46,620 nt of DNA from an uncultured Lachnospiraceae bacterium (GTDB lineage Bacteria > Bacillota > Clostridia > Lachnospirales > Lachnospiraceae): the NCBI GenBank assembly GCA_947063675.1, contig CAMSTM010000005.1:1-46620 (forward strand), in the 5' to 3' direction. Below, one piece after another: positions 25,530 to 34,435 of the stretch (position 1 is its first letter; each line of letters opens with the position of its first letter). The position numbers were made by a program, and so were the translations under genes. The notes beneath the pieces were generated by a model, which had not been told where the DNA came from, ran no database searches, and saw only the letters and a list, made by a program, of their open reading frames with translations.

Positions 25530-27034
25530 CCTTCGGGCAGGTGGGGAATCTGGTGACCCAGCTTCTTAATTTTGTGCTGAGAACCATTTTCATCGCCCAT
25601 TTAGGAGATACCTTAAACGGCGTAAACGGGCTGTATGCCAACATCCTTTCCGTACTTTCCATGGCGGAGCTGGGAATCGGGACGGCCATGAACTACAGCC
25701 TTTATAAGCCCGTGGCCCAGGGCAATATCGGAAAGATAAAATCCTACATGCGGCTTTACAAAAAGGCGTATGCCGTCATTGGCATTGTGATTGCGGTAAT
25801 CGGGCTTCTGGTTTCCCCCTTTCTGCCTTATCTGGTAAACCAGCCAAAGGGCGTCAGCACAAGGGATTTGACACTGTACTATTTTATCTTTTTATTTAAT
25901 ACGGTCAGCACCTATTTTGTTGCCTTTAAATACAGTCTGGTAAACGCGGAGCAGAAAAATTATATTCAGACCAACATCCTGACTCTTACCAAAATGATTA
26001 CGGTGATTCTGCAGATTATCGTGATTCTTACCACCGGGAATTATTACGTATACCTGCTGACGGCGGCGGCGGTAGAGCTTTTGCAGAAGATTTTCGTGAG
26101 TTTTTATCTGGACAGACGGTACCCGTATCTGAAGGATAAGGATGCGGAGAGGCTCTCCGCCGAAGAAACCGGGGAAATCGTGACAAAGACAAAAGCCCTT
26201 ATGTGCCACAAAATCGGCGATGTGGCAAGACTCCAGACCGACAGCATGATTATTTCCGGTTTTATCAACGTCACCTTAAGCGGCTTTGTGGATAACTATA
26301 ATCTGGTGCTCAACTCCATTGCCAATGTGGTGAACATTATTTTCAACTCCGTGCTCTCCAGCTTCGGCAACCTTTTCGCCACGGAAACCAGAGAAAAGCA
26401 GTACCGGATTTTTAAGGTGTACCGCTTTGCGGCCTGTTGGATTTACGGCTTTACTGCTGTGGGATTTTCCATGCTGCTGACGCCTTTCGTGGGGCTGTGG
26501 CTTCGGGATACGGGGAAAACCCTTGCTTTTTCCGTGGTAATCTGTATTTTAATTGATTATTATTTCAAAGGTGATAGAATTGTATTATCCAATTTCAAGA
26601 CGGCGGCGGGGGTTTTTGAGCAGGACAAGTATCTGGCGCTGATTCAGGGCGGGGTGAATCTTGTGATTTCCATCGTCCTTGTACAGAAAATCGGGCTTAT
26701 GGGCGTTTATATCGGAACGATTGTATCGGGCCTGATTGCCAATGTGACAAAGCCGGTGATTATTTATAAGGTAATTCTGCAGCAGCCGGTGAAAAAGTAC
26801 TTTGTGGATTCTCTGAAGTATCTGGCGGCAGTGGCTGTGAATTTCGCGGTGCTTTCCGGAATCAAGACGGTGGTGATGCCGGAGGTCACGGTGATTTCTT
26901 TCGGGGTAATGTTTGTGATAGTCTGTGTGGTGTTTAACGCAAGTTTTCTGGCGCTGTTCGGAAGGACGGAGGAGTTTGGGTATTTGTGGGGGATTGTGAG
27001 AAACAGAGCCGCGGGGAATAAAAAGCGATTGTGA
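25496..27034 (+). CDS. wzx: Wzx-type oligosaccharide flippase (polysaccharide biosynthesis protein, MOP superfamily)
   Basis: A 512-residue integral membrane protein with roughly 12-14 hydrophobic helices. The N-terminus (SAAKNIAFGQVGNLVTQLLNFVLRTIF, then LGIGTAMNYSLYKP) is typical of the PST branch of Wzx flippases. It should move the undecaprenyl-linked repeat unit to the outer membrane face in the Wzx/Wzy pathway. The gene starts inside the pyruvyltransferase gene (34-base overlap) with no strong ribosome site, so its translation probably depends on the upstream gene. Together with the initiating enzyme upstream and Wzy-like proteins downstream it completes the core of the pathway. Two ABC exporters in the window could serve the same purpose for other products. 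Confidence 0.93.
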   Translation: MGRVQSAAKNIAFGQVGNLVTQLLNFVLRTIFIAHLGDTLNGVNGLYANILSVLSMAELGIGTAMNYSLYKPVAQGNIGKIKSYMRLYKKAYAVIGIVIAVIGLLVSPFLPYLVNQPKGVSTRDLTLYYFIFLFNTVSTYFVAFKYSLVNAEQKNYIQTNILTLTKMITVILQIIVILTTGNYYVYLLTAAAVELLQKIFVSFYLDRRYPYLKDKDAERLSAEETGEIVTKTKALMCHKIGDVARLQTDSMIISGFINVTLSGFVDNYNLVLNSIANVVNIIFNSVLSSFGNLFATETREKQYRIFKVYRFAACWIYGFTAVGFSMLLTPFVGLWLRDTGKTLAFSVVICILIDYYFKGDRIVLSNFKTAAGVFEQDKYLALIQGGVNLVISIVLVQKIGLMGVYIGTIVSGLIANVTKPVIIYKVILQQPVKKYFVDSLKYLAAVAVNFAVLSGIKTVVMPEVTVISFGVMFVIVCVVFNASFLALFGRTEEFGYLWGIVRNRAAGNKKRL

Positions 27035-27118
27035 TTCTACGGAATATCTGTGAGAATCTGGCTGTCAGGGTCAGTATTTATGGAAAAGAGGCAATGGGAA
27101 ACGAAAGGGGGAGTCGGG

Positions 27119-28168
27119 ATGCTGGAAATGATAAGGGAAGCGGAGCGGGAGCTATTGAGTTATCCGGAGTGGAGCTCGTCCTATAAGGCGAAACGAAGGA
27201 TTAAAATGCTTATGGGAAAAAGCGTGGAGCCTTATGATAAATTTAACTGGCCGAACGGCCTCCTTGCGAAGGGGATTGCCGATTATTATAAAAAGCATAA
27301 GAATTCGGATGAGGCCAGGGAAATACTGGACTGTCTGAAAAGGTATTACGACGCATGGATTCAGAAGGGCAGCAGGATGTACTATCTGGACAACGCTTTT
27401 GGCGGTATGGCGTTGATGGATTTGCACCAGTCTGTAAAGGATGAAAGGTATAAAAAGGCGCTGGAGGAAATTGCGCAGTATCTTTATCGCCATGAAAGAG
27501 ATACAGAGGGAAGCTTTTTTTATCGTCCGGCACAAAAGAACGGCTATATTTTTGTGGATGGAATCGGTCTTACCTGCCCCTTTCTATGCAGATACGGAAG
27601 TATCTATGGAGACAAAAACGCCGTTCATTTGGCGGCAGTTCAGATACAGAATTTTATTCAGTACGGAATGGATGGGAAAACGGGACTTCCCTACCACGGC
27701 TATGAGTGTGAAAGCGGGATAAAGTACGGGATTATCGGGTGGGGCAGGGCAGTTGGATGGCTGATGATTGGCATGGCGGAAAGTCTTGCCTGCATGGACG
27801 CCGAAAGTCAGGGGTATGAATTTATTAAGCAGGCTTACAGGCATCTGGTGGATAAGGTAGAGTCTTATCAGCTGGAAAGCGGGCTTTACAGCTGGCAGCT
27901 TATGGCAAAGGAGGGACCGGTCGATACATCGGCAACGGCGATGATTCTATACGCAATCGCTCTGTCACTGGAAACGGGAATATTGATTGATATTCACAGG
28001 TCAAGGATGCTCAGGGGGAGAGACGCTTTGAGGAATTCCGTAAAGGACGGAAAGCTGGGGAACTGTCTGGCGGAGTGTCTTGGATTTTCCATATATCCCC
28101 AGAGCTATGGGGCTTATCCCTGGTCGCTTGGTCCGGCGCTTTCACTGTTTGCTCTGACGGAAGAGTGA
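27119..28168 (+). CDS. GH88/GH105-like unsaturated uronyl hydrolase family protein
   Basis: A 349-residue alpha-helical protein from the ATG at 27119, chosen for its AAAGGGGGAG site five bases upstream; the frame is open 23 codons further back to a GTG. I recognise the (alpha/alpha)6 barrel of GH88/GH105 from WGRAVGWLMIGMAESL, PVDTSATAMILYAIAL, YYLDNAFGGMAL (Asp91) and VDGIGLTCPFLCRYG (Asp147). The two aspartates match the general spacing of the catalytic pair in YteR-like hydrolases. Those enzymes hydrate unsaturated uronic acids left by polysaccharide lyases. There is no signal peptide, so it acts in the cytoplasm. Finding it inside a biosynthetic operon is unusual and suggests the glycan contains uronic acid, or that the domain has another job here. 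Confidence 0.78.
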   Translation: MLEMIREAERELLSYPEWSSSYKAKRRIKMLMGKSVEPYDKFNWPNGLLAKGIADYYKKHKNSDEAREILDCLKRYYDAWIQKGSRMYYLDNAFGGMALMDLHQSVKDERYKKALEEIAQYLYRHERDTEGSFFYRPAQKNGYIFVDGIGLTCPFLCRYGSIYGDKNAVHLAAVQIQNFIQYGMDGKTGLPYHGYECESGIKYGIIGWGRAVGWLMIGMAESLACMDAESQGYEFIKQAYRHLVDKVESYQLESGLYSWQLMAKEGPVDTSATAMILYAIALSLETGILIDIHRSRMLRGRDALRNSVKDGKLGNCLAECLGFSIYPQSYGAYPWSLGPALSLFALTEE

Positions 28169-28255
28169 GAAAGACCGTAAGCAATGGGATGGCATGGCGC
28201 TCGCAGCAGGAATTTATGTCCGTGTATGATTAGACAATTTGGAAACGGGGGAAGC

Positions 28256-29161
28256 ATGATTATAGTACAGGTGGCCGGAGGCCTTGGCAACCAGATGCAG
28301 CAGTATGCGCTGTACAGAAAATTTGTCCGTATAGGAAAGGAAGCGAGACTGGATTTTTCATGGTTTCAGGAACTGGAAGGGAAATGTGATGAAGCTGTTA
28401 CCACTAAGAGAAAGCTTGAACTTGCTTATTTCGACAGACTGGTGTATGAGGAATGCACGAAAGAGGAGAGGGAGGAGCTGATTGGCTCGGACGGCCTGAC
28501 CGGAAAGCTGCGGCGGAAGCTTTTACCGTCTACAGTCAGGTGGTTTCACGAAAGCAAAATGTATCATCCCGAGCTGCTTGACTTTGAGGATATGTATTTA
28601 AGCGGTTATTTTGCATGTGAAAAGTATTACAGTGATATTTTATATGATTTGCGGGAAAAAATCCGGTTTCCCGAGAGCGGCAATCCCCTTAACAGGCAGA
28701 TGGCGGAAGAGATGAGAAATTGCGATTCCGTCAGCGTCCATATAAGGCGGGGGGACTATCTTACCCCTGAAAATACCGGTATGTTTGGCGGCATTTGTAC
28801 GGAGGCTTATTATGCAGGCGCTCTGAAAATGCTAAAAGAGGAAGTGCCTGACGCACATTTTTACCTGTTTTCCGACGATATTCCTTATGTGAAGGAGCAT
28901 TTCCAGGGAGAGGAATATACAATAGTGGATATTAACCACGGCAGGGACAGCTTTTATGATATGTGGCTGATGAGCAAATGCAGACATAATATTTGCGCAA
29001 ACTCTACTTTCAGCTTCTGGGGGGCAAGACTGAACGGAAGTGAAGGAAAAATTATGGTGCGGCCTGCAATTCACAAAAACAGCCAGATATTTATTAAAAA
29101 AGAAATGGAAGAACTGTGGCAGGGGTGGAGATTTATTAATTCTCAGGGGCAGATACAGTAA
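28256..29161 (+). CDS. GT11 alpha-1,2-fucosyltransferase-like glycosyltransferase
   Basis: A 301-residue protein from the ATG at 28256, matching where other GT11 proteins start; the frame is open 24 codons further upstream. Motifs are VQVAGGLGNQMQQYALYRK, SVSVHIRRGDYLTP with an intact HxRRxD, and ANSTFSFWGARL in place of SNSSFSWWGA. It is only moderately similar to the two GT11 paralogues at 10957 and 13805, so it is not part of that local duplication. Fucose transfer from GDP-fucose is the family expectation; other GT11 donors are possible. Its stop codon is immediately followed by the ATG of the polymerase gene with no spacer. Confidence 0.92.
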   Translation: MIIVQVAGGLGNQMQQYALYRKFVRIGKEARLDFSWFQELEGKCDEAVTTKRKLELAYFDRLVYEECTKEEREELIGSDGLTGKLRRKLLPSTVRWFHESKMYHPELLDFEDMYLSGYFACEKYYSDILYDLREKIRFPESGNPLNRQMAEEMRNCDSVSVHIRRGDYLTPENTGMFGGICTEAYYAGALKMLKEEVPDAHFYLFSDDIPYVKEHFQGEEYTIVDINHGRDSFYDMWLMSKCRHNICANSTFSFWGARLNGSEGKIMVRPAIHKNSQIFIKKEMEELWQGWRFINSQGQIQ

Positions 29162-30373
29162 ATGAGTAAAAAACAGGAATTGATAAGACAAATTGCAGAT
29201 ATCAGCTTTTATACAGGGATAATTATAGAAGCGCTGCTTGTCATCATTGATAAAAGCGCATACGTGAATCCTATAGAAGGGCAGCTTTTCCGGGTAACGT
29301 TTCTCCTGTTTCTGGTCAGGGTCTGCTTTACAAAGTATTCGGTAAAAGAGTATGGAGCAATAGTGCTTTTCGGAATATTAGGTCTGGCTTCTTATTTTGC
29401 CACAGGCAGAAACGAAGTGCTGCGATTGATAATTTTAATAGCCGCCTGTAAGAGTATTGATATGCAAAGATGCCTGAAGCTGATATTTTATATAACACTG
29501 GCCGGATGCGCGGCGATTATTCTTCTTTCCGTATCCGGGGTATATGGAGCGGTTTCATTAACGCAGGAGTACGGAAGGGGCAGCGTGGAAACCAGATATG
29601 TGCTTGGCATGGGGCATCCTAACGCGCTGCACTGTATGTGCTGGGCGGTGATTACGCTGGGGCTTTATTTATATGGGGAAAAAATGAAATGGTATTATTT
29701 TTTGCTCTTGTTTGGAGTGAATTATTTTTTCTTTCTTCTGACAGACTCCAAAACCAGCTTTCTGGTGACAACATTTACGGTCTTGCTGGCGATGCTGCTT
29801 TCGGTTTTCAAAAATCAGATAATCAGGAAATTATGCGTGCTTGGCGGCTGTCTGGTGGCGGTTTTCAGCGTGGGGATTTCCGTTGCAATCGCCGCGCAGG
29901 CTTACAGGATATATAATTATGTCTGGCATGGGGACAGAACGAAAATAACAATGTTCTTTGTTAAGTTAAATGATGTTCTTAACGGAAGAATCAGAATACT
30001 GGTTGAAAATGAAGGCTTTGAGGGCACAACGGGAACATGGAGCCTGTTTTCGAGGCCGGGAAATAATTACTTTTTTGATATGGGGTGGATTCGCCTGTTT
30101 TACTGGTTTGGAATTATCCCCGGGGTTATTTTCCTGGCGGCAGTTTTCATATTGATGATTTACTGCTATAAGAAGCAGGATTATATGGCGGCGGTTATGG
30201 TAGTATCGGTTTCCGTGTACAGTGTGATTGAGGCCCATGTGTTTTCTGATTATCTGGCAAGGAATTATGTGTTCTTTTTGCTGGGAATGTATTGGAGCAA
30301 TATGTTTGGGCTGTCGTCGCCTTCGGAAGGATACTGGTGGAAGATACCGGGACTGTTAAAGGAATCAAAATGA
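29162..30373 (+). CDS. wzy: Wzy-like O-antigen/capsule polymerase (copy 1)
   Basis: A 403-residue polytopic membrane protein with about ten to twelve hydrophobic segments. LGMGHPNALHCMCW around residues 147-160 and a long extracytoplasmic loop after residue 240 (YNYVWHGDRTKI, NGRIRI, FSRPGNNYFFDMGWIRLFYWFG) fit Wzy polymerases, which join repeat units on the outer face of the membrane. Wzy sequences are poorly conserved, so the call rests on topology, the GHPN element and context beside glycosyltransferases. It begins directly after the GT11 stop and overlaps the following GT4 by an ATGA junction. A second Wzy-like protein with a related HPN element lies at 36706-38283. Confidence 0.82.
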   Translation: MSKKQELIRQIADISFYTGIIIEALLVIIDKSAYVNPIEGQLFRVTFLLFLVRVCFTKYSVKEYGAIVLFGILGLASYFATGRNEVLRLIILIAACKSIDMQRCLKLIFYITLAGCAAIILLSVSGVYGAVSLTQEYGRGSVETRYVLGMGHPNALHCMCWAVITLGLYLYGEKMKWYYFLLLFGVNYFFFLLTDSKTSFLVTTFTVLLAMLLSVFKNQIIRKLCVLGGCLVAVFSVGISVAIAAQAYRIYNYVWHGDRTKITMFFVKLNDVLNGRIRILVENEGFEGTTGTWSLFSRPGNNYFFDMGWIRLFYWFGIIPGVIFLAAVFILMIYCYKKQDYMAAVMVVSVSVYSVIEAHVFSDYLARNYVFFLLGMYWSNMFGLSSPSEGYWWKIPGLLKESK

Positions 30374-31473
30374 AAGTACTGATTATGAACCCCATTTTAT
30401 ATACATCTGAAACCGACAATATCCCGAAAGTGACATCAATAAAAGACACCATGATTTACGCCCTTTGCATGGGATTTGTCAAAAACGGCGACGAGCCGGT
30501 GCTTGCGGCTGCCGAGGCGTATAAGCCTGTCTGCAGGGAAGAGTATCCTTTTCAGATTTTGTGGTTTCCCTGCGCTTGTGCGGCAATATGGAAGCCAAGA
30601 TGCTTTCCGTTGCTGAAAGGGCTTGGCAGCTATCTGAGAAGGCATAAGCAGGAATATGATTATATTATCAGCAGCGAGGTTTTTTCCATGCTGACTCTTT
30701 CGGGCGCTGCTTATGCGAGAGAAAAGCTGATAATCTGGCATGAGCTTGGCGCTCACAATAATCTGTTAAAAAAATTACCCTCAAAAATCTGGTATAACAT
30801 AGTGACCAGAATATTCATGAGAAATATTCCGGTGATTCCCCGCTCTGAAAGAGCGGCAGAGTTTATCGGGCAATTTTGCAGGAATGTATTGTCCCTTCGG
30901 ATTGACCATGGAGTAGATTTGGATAAAATTGATTACAAGAGGGAAAAAGGGAAATACTTTGTGGTACTTTCCCAGTTAATTGAAAGGAAACGCATTGACG
31001 GAATAGTTGACAGCTTTGCAACTTTCCAAAAGAACAGGGCGCAGGAAGGCTGGCAGCTTGAAATTATCGGAGAGGGCGTGCTGAGGGAAAAGCTGGAACA
31101 GCAGGTAAGGACGCTGGGACTTGAAAACAGCGTCTGCTTTGCGGGCAGGTTAAATCATGAACAATTGATGCCGGTGCTGGCCGGGGCCAGCGCGCTTTTA
31201 GTGAACACCTGTAAGGACAACAGCATGGTTTCCATAGTGGAAAGCATTGCGGCGGGCACTCCCATAGTAACCACATCGGTTCCTTTTAATTCCGCCTATA
31301 TTAAAAGTGAAAAACTGGGTATAGTAAAGGATGGATGGAACGAAAAGGAGTTAAATGAAATTTGCGAAGGTAATGAGGAGTATGTTGCAAATTGTATTAA
31401 TTACAGGGAAAAGTTAAGCAACAGTTATCTGGCAGGGCTGTTTAATCAGGCGGGAGGAGCGCTTTGCAAATGA
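30370..31473 (+). CDS. GT4-like glycosyltransferase
   Basis: A 367-residue GT-B protein from the ATG at 30370, which overlaps the polymerase stop as ATGA and has AAAGG about eight bases upstream. The donor domain shows VLSQLIERKRIDG, IIGEGVLREKL, CFAGRLNHEQL and KDNSMVSIVESIAAGTPIVTT. At the EX7E site the first glutamate is an aspartate (DNSMVSIVE), a conservative change. The N-terminal domain contains IIWHELGAHNNLLKK. The protein is encoded in a chain of overlapping genes and probably adds a sugar to the same lipid-linked chain as its neighbours. Specificity is unknown. Confidence 0.87.
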   Translation: MKVLIMNPILYTSETDNIPKVTSIKDTMIYALCMGFVKNGDEPVLAAAEAYKPVCREEYPFQILWFPCACAAIWKPRCFPLLKGLGSYLRRHKQEYDYIISSEVFSMLTLSGAAYAREKLIIWHELGAHNNLLKKLPSKIWYNIVTRIFMRNIPVIPRSERAAEFIGQFCRNVLSLRIDHGVDLDKIDYKREKGKYFVVLSQLIERKRIDGIVDSFATFQKNRAQEGWQLEIIGEGVLREKLEQQVRTLGLENSVCFAGRLNHEQLMPVLAGASALLVNTCKDNSMVSIVESIAAGTPIVTTSVPFNSAYIKSEKLGIVKDGWNEKELNEICEGNEEYVANCINYREKLSNSYLAGLFNQAGGALCK

Positions 31474-32522
31474 TAAAGATAGTATTTGTCCTGCCCGATA
31501 TGGCAGGGGGCGGTACGGAAAGAGTGGTTGCCCTTCTTTCCAATGAGTTTGTAAAAAGAGGTTTTCCGGTAACTATTCTGCTGTTTGCGGGAAGCCATAC
31601 AGAATATCCGCTGGATAAACGGGTGGAAGTTATTGTGGCCGGGGAAACCTCCGGCGGTAAAATTTCCGTACGACTGAAAAGACTTAAGGCGATGCGCCGG
31701 TTCTATAAAGAAAACAAAGGCTGCTATATTTTTGCATTCAGCGCCATGGGAGCTGTTTTTTCGGCTCTGGCAGCGTTTGGAATTCCTCACAGGATGCTGG
31801 TGTCCGAGCGAAACGACCCTTCCCGCTACGAGCATGGGACGGTCCGCAATCTGGCGTACTTAAAAGCGGAAAAGCTGATTTTACAGACAGAGGAGATGCG
31901 GCGCCTTTTTCCCGATAAACTGCAGAAAAGAGCAGTGGTGATTCCCAATCCGGTATCTTCGGACATACCGAAGCCCTTCAGGGGCGAGAGAAAAAAGAGA
32001 GTGGTTTCCGTGGCCAGACTTCAGCCTCAAAAAAACCAGAAGCTGCTGATAGACGCCTTTGCAGATTTTGTAAGGCTGTATCAGGATTACGAGCTTCATA
32101 TATTCGGGGTCGGCGAACTTGAGGAGGAGCTTCGCAGGCAGGCCGCAAGGCTCGGGATAGAAGATAAGGTGATATTCAGGGGATTTTCCTCCAATGTGAA
32201 ACAGGAAATACGGGACAGCGCCATGTTTGTGCTGTCTTCGGATTATGAGGGGATTTCCAATTCCATGATAGAGGCGCTTGCCATGGGGGTGCCTGTGATT
32301 TCTACAGATTGCCCGGTGGGCGGCTCCAGGGCTTATATAAAGAACGGTATCAGCGGGATACTGACGCCGGTCGGGGATAAGGAAGCGCTGACAAAAGCCA
32401 TGATGAAGGTGGCGGATAGTCCGCAGTTTGCAGAAATACTTTCACAAAACGGCGCAAAGATTAAGGAAACCTACAGTCTGTCACGGATTGCAGACAGATT
32501 TTTAGAGGAAGCAGGAATTTAA
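31470..32522 (+). CDS. GT4 glycosyltransferase
   Basis: A 350-residue GT-B enzyme. The ATG at 31470 makes an ATGA overlap with the previous stop. A TTG at 31464 sits closer to the GGGAGGAG ribosome site (four bases) and may be used as well. Motifs: DMAGGGTERVVALL, FSAMGAVFSAL, ARLQPQKNQKLL, FGVGELEEEL, EGISNSMIE (EX7E) and STDCPVGGSRA, then TPVGD. The layout is that of the CPCGG group at 2772 and 3949, so it is probably a more distant paralogue of them. It ends in a TAATG overlap with the GT26-GT4 fusion gene. Confidence 0.92.
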   Translation: MIKIVFVLPDMAGGGTERVVALLSNEFVKRGFPVTILLFAGSHTEYPLDKRVEVIVAGETSGGKISVRLKRLKAMRRFYKENKGCYIFAFSAMGAVFSALAAFGIPHRMLVSERNDPSRYEHGTVRNLAYLKAEKLILQTEEMRRLFPDKLQKRAVVIPNPVSSDIPKPFRGERKKRVVSVARLQPQKNQKLLIDAFADFVRLYQDYELHIFGVGELEEELRRQAARLGIEDKVIFRGFSSNVKQEIRDSAMFVLSSDYEGISNSMIEALAMGVPVISTDCPVGGSRAYIKNGISGILTPVGDKEALTKAMMKVADSPQFAEILSQNGAKIKETYSLSRIADRFLEEAGI

Positions 32523-34435
32523 TGGGTAATTCGGAAAAGATATACTGTACGATATTAAAAACAAATATTAATGTCACCAATATGCAGAAAACCGTAAAAT
32601 TTCTGTCTGATAATATTGAGCAGTTACGGGGAAAATATATTTGTGTGTCTAATGTGCATACAACGGTTATGGCTTTTCGGGATGAAGAATACAGAAAGAT
32701 TCAGAACAGCGCGGCGATGGCTCTGCCGGACGGCAAGCCGCTTTCCATGGTCAGCAGAGGAAGGGGATTTGCGGAGGCAAGGAGAGTTCCGGGGCCGGAT
32801 GTAATGCCGGAGATTTTTAAGATATCTGAAGAAAAGGGATACCGGCATTATTTTTACGGGGGAAAAAAGGAAACGTTGCACAAAATGAAGGAAAGGCTTC
32901 TTGCAAAATACCCTTACCTTCAGATTGCGGGAATGTATTCCCCGCCTTTCCGCTCGCTGACAAAAGAAGAAGACGAAAAAATTATCCAGAATATCAATGC
33001 GTCAAATCCTGATTTTATCTGGGTTGCCTTAGGAGCCCCCAGGCAGGAGGAGTGGATGTACGACCACAGGGATAGAGTAAACGGGGTGATGCTTGGTGTG
33101 GGGGCTGCCTTTGATTTTATTGCGGGCACTGTGCGGAGGGCGCCCAAATGGATGCAGGAGCTGTGCCTTGAATGGCTGTATCGGATTTTTCAGGACCCCA
33201 AGCGGTTAATCAGCAGATATGTGGGAACAAATTTTACATTTATGATAAATGTCGGAAGGGAATCGAGGCAGTTAAGAAAAGAAAAAAGGAAAAAAACTCA
33301 AAAGAAGATGAAGATTGCGCTGATTGGTCATAAAAGGATTCCCTCAAGGGAAGGCGGCGTGGAGGTGGTGGTGGATGAATTATCCACAAGGCTCGCCAGC
33401 CAGGGCTATGAGGTGGAGGCCTATAACCGTTCGGGGTATCATGTGTCCGGCAAGGATTTTGGAGAGGGGAGAAAGAAGTACTATAAAGGTGTGCGCATCA
33501 TCATAACGCCGACCTTTGAAAACGGGAAATTGAATGCCATTGTTTATTCCGTTATGGCAACGTTGCGGGCGCTGTTTGGAAGGTATGACGTGATTCATTA
33601 CCATGCGGAGGGACCCTGCGTTACCCTGTTTCTTCCAAAGCTGTTCGGGATACGGGTGATTGCAACCATTCACGGACTGGATTGGCAGAGGGCAAAGTGG
33701 GGAAATTTTGCATCCAGGGTTTTAAAGCTGGGCGAGAAAATGGCGGCAAAATACGCGGATGAGGTGATAGTCCTTTCAAAGAACGTGCAGGAGTATTTCC
33801 TTGAGACCTACGGAAGGAAAACCCACTATATTCCCAACGGAGTTTCCAGACCTGAAATCCGGGAACCGGAGGAAATCAGGGAGAAATACGGACTTGAAAA
33901 GGACGGATACATTCTTTTTCTGGCGAGGCTCGTACCGGAAAAGGGGCTTCATTATCTGATAGAGGCTTATAAAGAAATTGACACAGATAAAAAACTGGTG
34001 ATTGCCGGCGGCAGCAGCCATTCCTTTGACTATATGAAGCAGGTACAGGAAATGGCGGCCAGTGATGAGAGAATCATCATGACCAATTTTGTACAGGGAA
34101 GGGTACTGGAGGAGCTGTATTCCAATGCGTATGTGTTTGTGCTTCCCAGTGATGTGGAAGGTATGGCGCTTACCCTTTTGGAAGCCATGAGCTATGGGGA
34201 CTGCTGTCTGGTCAGCGATATTCCCGAAAATATTGAAGTGGTTGAAAATCAGGCGGTAACCTTCAGGAAAGGCAGCGTGGAGGATTTAAAGAAAAAGCTT
34301 GTTTTTCTGTTGGAGAATCCTGAAATTACAGCGGATTACGGGAGAAAAAGCGTGGACTTTATCTGTAATAAATACAGCTGGGAAGAAATGGTAAGGCAGA
34401 CAAGGATGTTATATGAAAATACTGATTGTAAATAA
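32522..34435 (+). CDS. Bifunctional GT26 (WecG/TagA/CpsF) - GT4 glycosyltransferase fusion
   Basis: A 637-residue protein with two complete transferase domains. Residues 1 to about 245 are a GT26 domain: NVHTTVM, AMALPDGKPL (Asp70, the position of the TagA-type catalytic aspartate), YFYGGKKET, WVALGAPRQEEWM and GVGAAFDFIAGTVRRAPKWM. A short Lys/Arg-rich linker (about 246-262) leads to Met263 and a GT4 domain with HKRIPSREGGVEVVVDEL, HATIHGLDWQ-type sequence (ATIHGLDWQRAKW), ARLVPEKGLHYL and EGMALTLLE (EX7E). These two families are usually separate proteins. Met263 (base 33308) has only AAAAGAAG before it, so independent initiation looks weak. GT26 enzymes commonly act on undecaprenyl-diphosphate sugars; the GT4 half may add the next residue. 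The gene starts in a TAATG overlap. Confidence 0.92.
   Translation: MGNSEKIYCTILKTNINVTNMQKTVKFLSDNIEQLRGKYICVSNVHTTVMAFRDEEYRKIQNSAAMALPDGKPLSMVSRGRGFAEARRVPGPDVMPEIFKISEEKGYRHYFYGGKKETLHKMKERLLAKYPYLQIAGMYSPPFRSLTKEEDEKIIQNINASNPDFIWVALGAPRQEEWMYDHRDRVNGVMLGVGAAFDFIAGTVRRAPKWMQELCLEWLYRIFQDPKRLISRYVGTNFTFMINVGRESRQLRKEKRKKTQKKMKIALIGHKRIPSREGGVEVVVDELSTRLASQGYEVEAYNRSGYHVSGKDFGEGRKKYYKGVRIIITPTFENGKLNAIVYSVMATLRALFGRYDVIHYHAEGPCVTLFLPKLFGIRVIATIHGLDWQRAKWGNFASRVLKLGEKMAAKYADEVIVLSKNVQEYFLETYGRKTHYIPNGVSRPEIREPEEIREKYGLEKDGYILFLARLVPEKGLHYLIEAYKEIDTDKKLVIAGGSSHSFDYMKQVQEMAASDERIIMTNFVQGRVLEELYSNAYVFVLPSDVEGMALTLLEAMSYGDCCLVSDIPENIEVVENQAVTFRKGSVEDLKKKLVFLLENPEITADYGRKSVDFICNKYSWEEMVRQTRMLYENTDCK

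Noticed and set aside
27119-28168. Reading this gene as a D-glucuronyl C5-epimerase.
   Set aside because: The WGRAVGW and DTSATA motifs fit GH88/GH105, and the epimerase C-terminal motifs are not seen.
33290-33310. A frameshift or missed stop joining two genes at the GT26-GT4 junction.
   Set aside because: The frame is continuous, with a sensible basic linker; there is no sign of a slippery error apart from A-rich runs, which I cannot test without reads.
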